Of a DNA stretch of 16,972 nt, positions 1-6,880 are shown piece by piece. The stretch's first letter is position 1. Each line of letters starts with the position of its first letter. The notes beneath the pieces were generated by a model, which was not told where the DNA came from, ran no database searches, and worked only from the letters and a program-made list of their open reading frames with translations. The position numbers and the translations under genes are program-made. Source of the stretch: JBBILO01 sp037444855 (GTDB lineage: Bacteria; Patescibacteriota; Microgenomatia; UBA1406; GWC2-37-13); contig JBBILO010000016.1 in assembly GCA_037444855.1 (NCBI GenBank), forward strand, positions 1 to 16,972, written 5' to 3'.

Positions 1-193
1 CAATTTTCAAAAGGGAAAATTCATGTTAATGGGAAGAGAATCTTTTTGGAGTTGTACTAAAAGAAGACTAACGAAATTTAATGGATTTAAAATTAATTTT
101 TCTTATCATTTTAAAGAATGTGAAAGGTGATGGAAGAAAACACCGGAAGAAATGAAAAAAGAATTATTACAAATTTTAAAAAAAATACAATAA
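1..193 (+). pseudogene. 3' remnant of an IS1595/ISXO2-type transposase with an internal stop
   Basis: The frame starting at base 2 reads through to a TAA at 191-193 but is interrupted by a TGA at 128-130. The encoded text includes GRESFWSCTKRRLTKFNG and then YHFKECER, a stop, and WKKTPEEMKKELL. This matches the end of the DDE domain of IS1595-family (ISXO2-like) transposases, which carry an E-[NS]-FW-S-x-x-KRRL-x-KFNG block followed by a H-L/F-KECE-x-R segment. The TGA sits where Arg is expected and would arise from CGA by one transition. Other genes in the window end with TGA, so it is read as stop and the copy is probably dead, although only its last ~60 codons are visible. The 5' part lies outside the window. 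The family call rests on remembered motifs. Confidence 0.65.
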
Positions 194-219
194 AATTTAT
201 TAGTTATTTTGTCTAGAGG

Positions 220-312
220 CTTTAAAATTTAAAATTAAAGATTAAATTATCCAACTAACTAGTTAATACGCCAAACTAGTTAACGTTTTTTGTTTAAAGT
301 TTAATGTTTAAT
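220..312. repeat. Palindromic block of A/T heptamers around a 9-bp inverted repeat
   Basis: The left side (220-247) can be cut into four heptamers: CTTTAAA, ATTTAAA, ATTAAAG, ATTAAAT. The right side (292-312) holds GTTTAAA, GTTTAAT, GTTTAAT, which on the other strand read ATTAAAC, ATTAAAC, TTTAAAC. Between them lies a perfect inverted repeat, TAACTAGTT (256-264) and AACTAGTTA (274-282), with a 9-nt loop, followed by ACG and six T (286-291). The whole ~93 bp is therefore roughly symmetric. The hairpin with its T run could act as a weak intrinsic terminator for the upstream transposase. The block could also be a small palindromic repeat element. The right heptamers overlap the -35 region of the archease promoter. 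Confidence 0.6.
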
Positions 313-321
313 TGTTATAAT
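293..321 (+). promoter_or_regulatory. Archease-rtcB promoter with -10 box 7 nt before the ATG
   Basis: TATAAT at 316-321 is a consensus -10 box. A 17-bp spacer upstream gives TTTAAA (293-298), four of six matches to TTGACA. Only seven bases separate the -10 box from the ATG at 329, so transcription should begin at or next to the start codon. There is no Shine-Dalgarno sequence. Confidence 0.6.
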
Positions 322-328
322 AATCCAT

Positions 329-742
329 ATGCCCTATAAAATAATCGAAGACAAAAACATTGCCGATGTTTATCTTAAGATCTGGGCAAAAACAAAAGAA
401 GAACTTTTTAATGAAATAATCTTTGCCTTTTCCGATCAAATTACTCAATCCGATCAAATAAAGAATAAAATTAAACAAAAAATTAATCTCAAAGAAAATA
501 ATTTTTCAAATTTAGTTTTTAGATTTATTGAAAAATTAATCTATTTAAAAGATACTAAGAGTTTAATTTTCAAAGAAAGTAGAATTTTTTTAAATAACAA
601 TCAAATTAAGGGATATTTATTTGGGCAAAAAATTAATCAAGATTTACCAATCAAACTCGATATTAAAGCCGTTACTTATCATAAATTTCAGATAAAAAAC
701 GAAAAAAATTTTTACTGTCTTTACTTAGTTTTTGATATTTGA
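329..742 (+). CDS. Archease, activator of the RNA ligase RtcB
   Basis: Archease helps RtcB become guanylated and turn over many times in 3'-phosphate/5'-OH RNA ligation. The 137-aa length is normal for the family. The N-terminal K-N-I-A-D-V block (residues 9-14) corresponds to the usual H-T-A-D-[IV] motif with Asp13 kept but His replaced. The segment DIKAVTYH (111-118) is the most diagnostic family motif, and the protein ends in FDI with the conserved C-terminal Asp136. Those aspartates bind metal in characterised archeases. The gene opens an operon: its TGA stop (740-742) is one base from the ATG of rtcB, a pairing that supports the assignment. The start is the ATG right behind a consensus -10 box. 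Confidence 0.9.
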   Translation: MPYKIIEDKNIADVYLKIWAKTKEELFNEIIFAFSDQITQSDQIKNKIKQKINLKENNFSNLVFRFIEKLIYLKDTKSLIFKESRIFLNNNQIKGYLFGQKINQDLPIKLDIKAVTYHKFQIKNEKNFYCLYLVFDI

Positions 743-743
743 A

Positions 744-2132
744 ATGCAAATCTACAATTACGATTTAATACAAATAGATCAAGCTGCTTGGCAATTAAAA
801 AAAGATTATCAAGGGGTACCGGTAATCATTTTTGCCAAAGAAGAACTATTAAGAACTATGGATGAAGAAGTTTTTATCCAAGCAAAAAATGTTGCTCAAA
901 TTCCTGGGCTATATCAAAAAGTTTATATTATGCCCGATGCTCACTCCGGCTACGGCGCGCCTATTGGTACTGTTTTTGCGATGAAAGAAGAAGGTTTTGT
1001 TGCACCTGGTGCTATCGGTTTTGATATTAATTGTGGAATGAGACTAATCACAACTAATCTTACTAAAAAAGAGATCCTACCATATCTAGAAAAGCTGGTA
1101 AATCTTCTTTTTGAAAACGTTCCCGCCGGCGTTGGTCGAAAAGGTTTTTTAAAAATTTCCAAAAATCAATTAAAAAAAATTGTTGAAAATGGGGTTTTGG
1201 AAATTGAGAAAATGGGTTTTGCTAGGAAGGAAGATCTTAAAAATATTGAAGAAAAAGGCGTCATCCAAAATGCTGATTACTCAACTCTTTCTAAAGCCGC
1301 CATTGACCGTGGAATCAATCAATTAGCCACTTTAGGATCAGGAAATCATTATCTGGAAATTCAAAAAGTTGATCAAATCTTTGATAAAAAATTAGCTGAA
1401 AGGTTTGGTCTTTATGATGAAAATCAAATTACTATTATGGTTCACTGTGGTTCAAGAGGTTTGGGACATCAAGTATGCAGTGATTATCTTCGCATTTTTG
1501 AAAAAAATCTTTCTCATTTCAAGATCAAGGTCAATGACCGTCAATTAGTCTATGCTCCAATTAATTCCTCAATTGGTAAACAGTATCTTTCTGCGATGGC
1601 TTCCGCTGCTAATTTTGCTTTTGCTAACCGTCAACTGATCACTTATCAAATAAGAAAAATCTTTGAAAAAATCTTTGGTAAAAGAGCAGAGGACTTATCA
1701 ATGAACTTAGTCTATGATGTTGCTCATAACATTGCCAAATGGGAAAATTTTAAAGAAAAATTACTTATTCATCGAAAAGGGGCGACAAGATCTTATCCTA
1801 ATCAACCAGTGATTATTGGAGGTTCGATGGAAACAGGCAGTTATCTTCTGACTGGAACAGAAACATCTTTAGAAAAATCTTTTGGCTCAACTGCTCATGG
1901 ATCAGGAAGAACAATGTCTCGAGCTAAAGCAAAAAAATTAATTCAAGGTCAAAAATTGCATCAACAATTAGTAAAAAAGGGGATCTATGTTAAATCCGCT
2001 TCTTTTAGCGGTTTAGCTGAAGAAGCAGGTTTTGCTTATAAAAATATAGATGATATCGTTGATTCAGTATCAAAGGCGAGCTTATCAAAACCAATTGTCT
2101 CTTTTAAACCCATTGGTAATATTAAAGGTTAA
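744..2132 (+). CDS. rtcB: RNA-splicing ligase RtcB (3'-phosphate/5'-hydroxyl RNA ligase)
   Basis: RtcB joins RNA 2',3'-cyclic phosphate or 3'-phosphate ends to 5'-OH ends using GTP and Mn2+; it acts in tRNA splicing or RNA repair. Counting from the ATG at 744 (462 aa), the expected metal ligands are present: Asp94 and Cys97 in GFDINCG, His202 in GSGNHYLE, His234 in HCGSRG, His328 in DVAHN. The histidine that carries GMP is His385 in STAHGSGR. Their spacing follows the Pyrococcus enzyme closely. An in-frame TTG at 732 would add four residues and overlap the archease stop. I prefer the ATG because the protein then starts at the usual place and the spacing to archease is one base. No Shine-Dalgarno sequence is visible, so translational coupling is likely. 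Confidence 0.95.
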   Translation: MQIYNYDLIQIDQAAWQLKKDYQGVPVIIFAKEELLRTMDEEVFIQAKNVAQIPGLYQKVYIMPDAHSGYGAPIGTVFAMKEEGFVAPGAIGFDINCGMRLITTNLTKKEILPYLEKLVNLLFENVPAGVGRKGFLKISKNQLKKIVENGVLEIEKMGFARKEDLKNIEEKGVIQNADYSTLSKAAIDRGINQLATLGSGNHYLEIQKVDQIFDKKLAERFGLYDENQITIMVHCGSRGLGHQVCSDYLRIFEKNLSHFKIKVNDRQLVYAPINSSIGKQYLSAMASAANFAFANRQLITYQIRKIFEKIFGKRAEDLSMNLVYDVAHNIAKWENFKEKLLIHRKGATRSYPNQPVIIGGSMETGSYLLTGTETSLEKSFGSTAHGSGRTMSRAKAKKLIQGQKLHQQLVKKGIYVKSASFSGLAEEAGFAYKNIDDIVDSVSKASLSKPIVSFKPIGNIKG

Positions 2133-2137
2133 CTAGT

Positions 2138-2611
2138 ATGAAATTCTTTAGTCCCACTTTTGGTCAATTAACGGAAGAAGAAGTTAAAAACAAAATCTCG
2201 ACTTTTATGACGGCTGATAAAAAAGCTCATTATCGCCTTATTGTTGGCTCAGATTCTCAACGAATCAAAAAAGGCAGCTATGATTTTGTTTGCGCTTTAA
2301 TTATTCATCGAGTTGGTGGCGGTGGTATTTATTTTTGGAAAAGAGAAATTATCAACAAAAAAATGTCTTTAAAAGAACGAGTATATCAAGAAGCGATTAT
2401 CTCACTTCAAAGCGCCGAAACATTTTTTAAATTTTTTAAAACTAATGGAAGTGCCCGGTACAATATGGAAATCCATGTTGACATCGGCAAAAACGGGGAA
2501 ACCCGAGAAATGATCACCGAAGTCATTGGAATGATTCGAAACAGCGGTTATCAGGTTAAAATTAAACCAGATTCATTCGGGGCTTCAAAAGTAGCCGATC
2601 GCCATACTTAA
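2138..2611 (+). CDS. DUF458 (YkuK-like) RNase H-fold protein
   Basis: The 157-aa protein matches the DUF458/YkuK family, predicted to have an RNase H-like fold. Family blocks are seen in order: VGSDSQ (Asp39), a LIIHRVGGGG stretch (55-63), LKERVYQEA (78-86), EIHVDIG-NG-TREMI (111-126), and a C-terminal KIKPDSFGASKVADRHT (141-157). Asp39, Asp115 and Asp154 are plausible metal ligands by analogy with RNase H folds, but activity for this family is not established to my knowledge. It begins five bases after rtcB stops, on the same strand, so it very likely shares the archease-rtcB transcript and may serve the same RNA end-processing role. That link is inference. AAAGG nine bases upstream of the ATG, at the end of rtcB, is the nearest thing to a ribosome binding site. 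It converges with the next gene with a 2-bp gap. Confidence 0.85.
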   Translation: MKFFSPTFGQLTEEEVKNKISTFMTADKKAHYRLIVGSDSQRIKKGSYDFVCALIIHRVGGGGIYFWKREIINKKMSLKERVYQEAIISLQSAETFFKFFKTNGSARYNMEIHVDIGKNGETREMITEVIGMIRNSGYQVKIKPDSFGASKVADRHT

Positions 2612-2613
2612 TT

Positions 2614-3663
2614 TTAACTTAAAATATACTCTTTGATATTGGCTTCATTAATAAAAAATGGCCCCTGTTGACCAGAAACAATCTTAAAGGCCACTCTTCT
2701 TACCATCTGTTCAATTGTTCGCTCAAGTGTTCTCATCCCCGGATCAAAACCCAAAGGTCGGGTAATTTTTGGCCAAATACTATCATCAACTTTAATAACT
2801 GATTCATCTAAACCAATTTCTTTTAAATATTTGGGGAAAACATAATTTTTAGCAATGGTAATTTTTTCTGTGTCAGTGTAAGATGGCATTTGAATTAATT
2901 CTAACCGGTCTAAAACCGCATTAGAAACATCCCGAGTATTGTTAGCACTAGCAATAAAAATAACTGAAGAGAGATCAAATGGATAATCAATAAAATAGTC
3001 AGTGAAAGCAGAGTTTTGTGATGGATCTAAAAGCTCAATCAAAACTCCCATAATCGCCGCTCTTGATTCAGGTGTTACCCGATCTAATTCATCTAAAAGA
3101 ATCACTGGATTTTTTACTCCCACTCTTCTTAATGAACGAATAATTAAACCTGGTTCTGCCTCAGGTGTCGTTTTTGATTGACCTCTAAGATCCAAAGCAG
3201 ATGATAATCCACCAAATGGAATGCGAACAAATTTTCTTCCCAAAGCTTCAGCTACAGAAATGGCAAAAGTCGTTTTCCCTGTTCCAGGAAGACCGACAAA
3301 AAAAAGGGAGGGAGCACGAAATGGCTCATTAATCTTTTTTTGGCGATGTAGTATAAGTACTGAAAGATACTCAATCACCCGTTCTTTTACTTTTTCTAAC
3401 CCAAAATGGTTTTTATCAAGAATCTCTTTCGCTTTTTTAATATCGAAAACATCTTCACTCTTCATTTCCCATGGCAGATTAACAATCCAATCTATATATT
3501 TTGCCACTATATCAATTTGAGAGAGATTGCCTCCGTAACGAAAACTTAACTCAAGTCGCATAATTTGATTTTCTGCTTTTTCCTTTAACTTAGCAGGCAC
3601 CGATGATGATTGCAAAATTGTTTTAATTTTTTCTATTTCTGACAAGTTTTTTTGATTGTCCAT
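2614..3663 (-). CDS. Lon-type AAA+ ATPase lacking the protease domain
   Basis: The protein aligns with the helical linker and ATPase core of Lon: the motif Y-I-DW-I-x-x-LPW at 57-65, Walker A GLPGTGKT (124-131), Walker B ILLDELD (188-194), sensor 1 in ASANN (238-242), an arginine finger in LDRLE (251-255) and sensor 2 in GMRTLER (309-315). It stops at 349 aa, just past the alpha subdomain. The Ser-Lys protease domain is absent, and so is the N-terminal substrate domain of full-length Lon (~780 aa). The stretch that normally holds the pore-loop Tyr (RTYIGAMPG in Lon) reads KTTPEAEPG, so the translocating aromatic is missing. ATP hydrolysis should be possible, but classical unfoldase activity is doubtful. 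It lies head to head with groESL, and its TTGTCA (minus strand, 3689-3694) overlaps the groES -35 box, which hints at joint control. Confidence 0.85.
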   Translation of the reverse strand: MDNQKNLSEIEKIKTILQSSSVPAKLKEKAENQIMRLELSFRYGGNLSQIDIVAKYIDWIVNLPWEMKSEDVFDIKKAKEILDKNHFGLEKVKERVIEYLSVLILHRQKKINEPFRAPSLFFVGLPGTGKTTFAISVAEALGRKFVRIPFGGLSSALDLRGQSKTTPEAEPGLIIRSLRRVGVKNPVILLDELDRVTPESRAAIMGVLIELLDPSQNSAFTDYFIDYPFDLSSVIFIASANNTRDVSNAVLDRLELIQMPSYTDTEKITIAKNYVFPKYLKEIGLDESVIKVDDSIWPKITRPLGFDPGMRTLERTIEQMVRRVAFKIVSGQQGPFFINEANIKEYILS

Positions 3664-3687
3664 TTGATTAGCAGACTAAATATCTAC

Positions 3688-3716
3688 TTGACAAAATTAA
3701 AGTTTTTCGGTATAAA
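3688..3716 (+). promoter_or_regulatory. groES-groEL promoter, near-consensus
   Basis: TTGACA at 3688-3693, a 17-bp spacer and TATAAA at 3711-3716 form the best sigma-70-type promoter in the window. Predicted transcription starts near 3723, leaving a leader of about 80 nt before groES. No CIRCE element (TTAGCACTC-N9-GAGTGCTAA) and no clear heat-shock sigma site is seen, so HrcA-type control is not supported. Confidence 0.75.
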
Positions 3717-3805
3717 TAATAATCATCTTTTGGTTCCTTTTAGTAACTTTTTAACATAAAATTTATCTCGTTAATTTATATTACAAGTTTTTTAAAAAAA
3801 AATCT

Positions 3806-4105
3806 ATGATTAAAAAAATTAATATTCACCCTCTTTTTGATTATGTATTAGTTCGTCCTCTTGAAGAGGAAATAAAAACTCCTTCAGGCATTGTTTTACC
3901 CGATACCGCAAAAGAGAAACCACAGATGGGCGAAGTCATGGCTGTTGGTCCAGGAAATTTTAATGATGAAGGAAAAAAACTCCCAATAATGGTTAAAGTC
4001 GGTCAAAAAGTTTTGTATAAAAAATGGGGAGGTAATGAAATAAAAGTTGGCACTGAAGAGTGGCTTTTAATTGAACAAAAAGATATTATGGCAGTAGTTG
4101 AATAA
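3806..4105 (+). CDS. groES: Co-chaperonin GroES (Hsp10)
   Basis: GroES is the lid of the GroEL folding chamber in the cytoplasm. The 99-aa length is typical. The start F-DYVLVRPLEEE (11-22), the mobile loop TPSGIVLPDTAKEKP (25-39), the GEVMAVGPG turn (42-50), VGQKVLYKKWGG (65-76) and the C-terminal LLIEQKDIMAVVE all match the family. The gene has no Shine-Dalgarno sequence but sits behind an ~80-nt leader. It is followed after 27 bp by groEL on the same strand, the standard operon order. Confidence 0.97.
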   Translation: MIKKINIHPLFDYVLVRPLEEEIKTPSGIVLPDTAKEKPQMGEVMAVGPGNFNDEGKKLPIMVKVGQKVLYKKWGGNEIKVGTEEWLLIEQKDIMAVVE

Positions 4106-4132
4106 TTTATTATTAGTTTGTACTTATAGCCT

Positions 4133-5761
4133 ATGGCAAAACAAATTATCTTTGCTGAAGAAGCCAGGGAAAAACTGGCTAAAGGTGTTAATATTTTAGC
4201 TAAAGCAGTTGTTACCACACTTGGCCCCCGTGGTCGCAATGTCGCTCTGGACCGTAAATGGGGTGCACCTAACGTCGTCCATGATGGTGTTTCTGTCGCA
4301 AAAGAAATCGAACTTGAGAATCCTTTTGAAAATATGGGCGCTCAATTAGTAAAAGAGGCTGCTTCAAAAACTAACGATGTCGCCGGTGATGGCACAACTA
4401 CTTCTACCCTTCTTACTCAAGCAATGGTGAATATGGGAATGAAAAATATCACCGCCGGTGCCAACCCAATGATTTTGAAAAAAGGAATTGATGAAGGAGT
4501 AAAAACAGTGGTGGAGCAAATTAAAAAAATGTCAAAGAAAGTCTCTATCGACAACAAAGAAGAATTAGTTCAGGTAGCAACCATTTCAGCCGCCGATCCT
4601 CAGGTCGGAGAAAAAATCGCTGAGGCGTTTCAAAAAGTTGGAAAAGATGGAGTAATTACGGTTGAAGAAGGAAAAGGTCTTCAAATGGAAATTGAGTATA
4701 AAGAGGGAATGGAATTTGATAGAGGATATGCTTCACCCTATTTTGTCACTGATCCAGAAAGAATGGTCGCTGAAATCGAAGATCCGTATATTTTAATTAC
4801 CGATAAAAAGATCTCAGCAGTTTCTGATCTTCTACCATTTTTAGAAAAATTTGTTAAAGTGTCGAAAAACCTAGTCATCATCGCCGATGAAGTCGAAGGG
4901 GAGGCTTTAGCTACCTTGGTTGTTAATAAATTAAGAGGAACTTTCAATGCTTTAGTGGTAAAAGCTCCTGGTTTTGGTGATCGAAGAAAAGAAATGCTTC
5001 AAGATATCGCTATTTTAACAGGAGGAACGGTTATTTCTGAAGATTTAGGAAAAAAATTAGAAAATGTTGAAATTGAAGATTGTGGTAGAGCAGAAAAAGT
5101 CTGGGCTGATAAAGAAAATTGTCGAATCATCGGTGGTAAAGGATCTCAAAAAGAAATTCAAGCAAGAATTGCTCAGATTAGAAGAGAAATTGAACAAACT
5201 ACTTCTGAATTTGATAAAGAAAAGCTGCAAGAACGTTTGGCAAAATTAACTGGTGGTGTTGCCGTAATCAATGTTGGAGCCGCCACTGAAGTTGAGATGA
5301 AAGAAAAAAAAGAAAGAGTCACCGATGCCGTTGCTGCGACGAAAGCAGCCCTAGAAGAAGGCATTGTTGCTGGAGGCGGTGTCACTTTGCTTCAAGCAAG
5401 AAAATCTCTTGAAGCCTTGAAGAAAAAAATGGAAACGGAAGAAGAAAAGACCGGGGTAGAAATTGTTTACAAAGCTCTAGCTGAACCAATTAAGAGAATT
5501 GCTGAAAACTCCGGTGCTGATGCTGGCTGGGTTCTTCGAAGAATAGAAGAGTCGAAAGATCCTGACTATGGCTTTGATGCTTTAACTTTAGAATTTGGGT
5601 CAATGTTTAAACGAGGGATTGTCGATCCAGCCAAAGTGGTAAGAAGCGCGCTAGAAAATGCCGCTTCTGTTGCAACAATGATTCTCACAACCGAAGCTTT
5701 GATCACCGACATCCCTGAAAAAAAGGAATCAACGTCAACACCATCGATGCCTGAATATTAA
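4133..5761 (+). CDS. groEL: Chaperonin GroEL (Hsp60)
   Basis: GroEL assembles into double seven-membered rings that fold proteins in an ATP-dependent cycle with GroES. The 542-aa sequence is complete: TTLGPRGRNVALDRKWG near the N terminus (28-44), the ATP-binding GDGTTT (85-90, Asp86), the apical domain, and VTDAVAATKAALEEGIVAGGG in the second half of the equatorial domain, which holds the Asp for hydrolysis. The C terminus ends with PEKKESTSTPSMPEY instead of the Gly-Gly-Met repeats of most GroELs. The flexible cavity-floor tail is therefore short and polar. The ATG has no Shine-Dalgarno motif. A strong terminator follows the stop by about 25 bp, closing the two-gene operon. Confidence 0.97.
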   Translation: MAKQIIFAEEAREKLAKGVNILAKAVVTTLGPRGRNVALDRKWGAPNVVHDGVSVAKEIELENPFENMGAQLVKEAASKTNDVAGDGTTTSTLLTQAMVNMGMKNITAGANPMILKKGIDEGVKTVVEQIKKMSKKVSIDNKEELVQVATISAADPQVGEKIAEAFQKVGKDGVITVEEGKGLQMEIEYKEGMEFDRGYASPYFVTDPERMVAEIEDPYILITDKKISAVSDLLPFLEKFVKVSKNLVIIADEVEGEALATLVVNKLRGTFNALVVKAPGFGDRRKEMLQDIAILTGGTVISEDLGKKLENVEIEDCGRAEKVWADKENCRIIGGKGSQKEIQARIAQIRREIEQTTSEFDKEKLQERLAKLTGGVAVINVGAATEVEMKEKKERVTDAVAATKAALEEGIVAGGGVTLLQARKSLEALKKKMETEEEKTGVEIVYKALAEPIKRIAENSGADAGWVLRRIEESKDPDYGFDALTLEFGSMFKRGIVDPAKVVRSALENAASVATMILTTEALITDIPEKKESTSTPSMPEY

Positions 5762-5785
5762 TCGGTAAAGAGACTTTAGAATTCC

Positions 5786-5814
5786 CCCCCTCCGATTAGG
5801 AGGGGGTTTTTTTT
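5786..5814 (+). terminator. Intrinsic terminator of groESL
   Basis: CCCCCTCC (5786-5793) pairs with GGAGGGGG (5799-5806) across a 5-nt GATTA loop, and eight T follow (5807-5814). The stem is GC-only except one T-A pair, in sharp contrast with the AT-rich surroundings. Confidence 0.95.
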
Positions 5815-5914
5815 AAAAATATATATTACTTTTAATCGGGAATCTGATAATAATTTTAATTCTTAACTGTTTTTTTAAACTTTTACAGACTCATGATTTT
5901 TTTAAATTTCGATA

Positions 5915-5920
5915 TATAAT
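5915..5920 (+). promoter_or_regulatory. -10 box 6 nt before the antiporter start codon
   Basis: TATAAT is followed by six bases and then the ATG at 5927, predicting a leaderless transcript. No good -35 box is visible at normal spacing, and there is no Shine-Dalgarno sequence. Confidence 0.55.
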
Positions 5921-5926
5921 ATTTTT

Positions 5927-6880
5927 ATGACCGCTTTTTATAATTTAATAACTTTTACCATCTCTTTTTTTATCCTTTGGTTAGGTTCTGGGTTAATCGT
6001 AAAAAATGTCAGTAAATTTTCTCATCTTCTTAAAATTTCTTCTTTCTCAATCTCTTTTTTTCTACTTGGTATCCTTACGTCGATGCCTGAATTAACGGTG
6101 GGAATTAACTCGATTATTGATCAAAAACCAGAGATTTTTGTTGGAAATTTGATTGGAGGTATTGTCGTTATCTTTAGTTTAGTTATTCCTCTTTTGGCAG
6201 TTATTAACGGCCAAATAAAACTTGTTCATGATCTGGAAAATAAAAATTTAATTTTGATCGTCATTTACCTTCTTTTACCTTTAGCTTTTATCTCTGATCG
6301 AATAATCAATCTCATTGAAGGCATATTTTTAATTGTTTATTATTTAATCATTTTTTATCTTTTAGAAAGAAAACAAACTCTTTTGGAAAAGCTATCAGTC
6401 GAATTTACCAATCATCAGAAATTGTTTCTTAACGATATTCTAAAAATCATTCTTGGAATTATCTTAGTGACAATTTCAAGCCACTTGATCGTCAAGAACA
6501 CTCTTTATTTTTCTTCACTTTTTAAAATCTCACCCTTTTTTGTTGCTTTGATTATTGTTAGTTTTGGAACCAACTTGCCAGAACTTTCTTTGATTATCAG
6601 ATCAGTAAAAGAAAAAAAAGAAACCATTGCCTTTGGCGACTATTTGGGTTCAGCTACAGCCAATGTATTTCTGTTGGGAGTATTAACTGTAGTCAATAAT
6701 AAATCAATCATTGTTCCCAATCATTTTCATCAATACTCGTTTTTTATCGCTTTATCCATAATTATTTTTTATTTATTTATAAAAAGTGAAAATAAACTCT
6801 CTGCAAAAGAAGCGATAATTCTTCTTTTAATATATGTGATTTATCTCCTTTTTGAAATAAAAAAAGTTTTTTTCGTTTAA
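5927..6880 (+). CDS. Ca2+/cation antiporter family (CaCA, YrbG-like) membrane protein
   Basis: The 317-aa protein is very hydrophobic with about ten predicted membrane segments in two halves, the layout of the CaCA superfamily that exchanges Na+ or H+ for Ca2+. Two alpha-repeat motifs are visible. The first is SMPELTVGI at 52-60 (Glu55), followed by VGNLIGG at 72-78. The second is FGTNLPELSLIIRS at 213-226 (Glu219), followed by FGDYLGSATANVFLLG at 236-251. The second repeat is canonical. The first lacks the usual G-S-N-x-x-N after GN and reads GNLIGGIVVIFS, so one ion-site Asn appears lost and ion selectivity cannot be inferred. It follows the groESL terminator and has its own -10 box. It appears to be a single-gene unit. 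Confidence 0.8.
   Translation: MTAFYNLITFTISFFILWLGSGLIVKNVSKFSHLLKISSFSISFFLLGILTSMPELTVGINSIIDQKPEIFVGNLIGGIVVIFSLVIPLLAVINGQIKLVHDLENKNLILIVIYLLLPLAFISDRIINLIEGIFLIVYYLIIFYLLERKQTLLEKLSVEFTNHQKLFLNDILKIILGIILVTISSHLIVKNTLYFSSLFKISPFFVALIIVSFGTNLPELSLIIRSVKEKKETIAFGDYLGSATANVFLLGVLTVVNNKSIIVPNHFHQYSFFIALSIIIFYLFIKSENKLSAKEAIILLLIYVIYLLFEIKKVFFV

Noticed and set aside
128..130. In-frame TGA in the transposase as a sign of UGA recoding (Gly or Trp)
   Set aside because: Archease (740-742), the 101-aa protein (11982-11984) and the secreted protein (13386-13388) end at TGA at the expected length or in coupled junctions, so TGA is a stop here.
732..743. TTG start for rtcB
   Set aside because: The ATG at 744 gives the normal family N terminus and a one-base gap to archease. 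The extra residues have no family support.
2609..2640. Bidirectional terminator between the converging DUF458 and Lon-like genes
   Set aside because: The gap is only 2 bp, and no stable GC-containing stem is seen near either stop.
3664..3805. CIRCE/HrcA operator upstream of groES
   Set aside because: No TTAGCACTC or GAGTGCTAA halves are present, even with several mismatches.
4738..5385. Open frames antisense to or out of frame with groEL
   Set aside because: They mirror the groEL codon pattern, have no start signals, and encode no recognisable domain.
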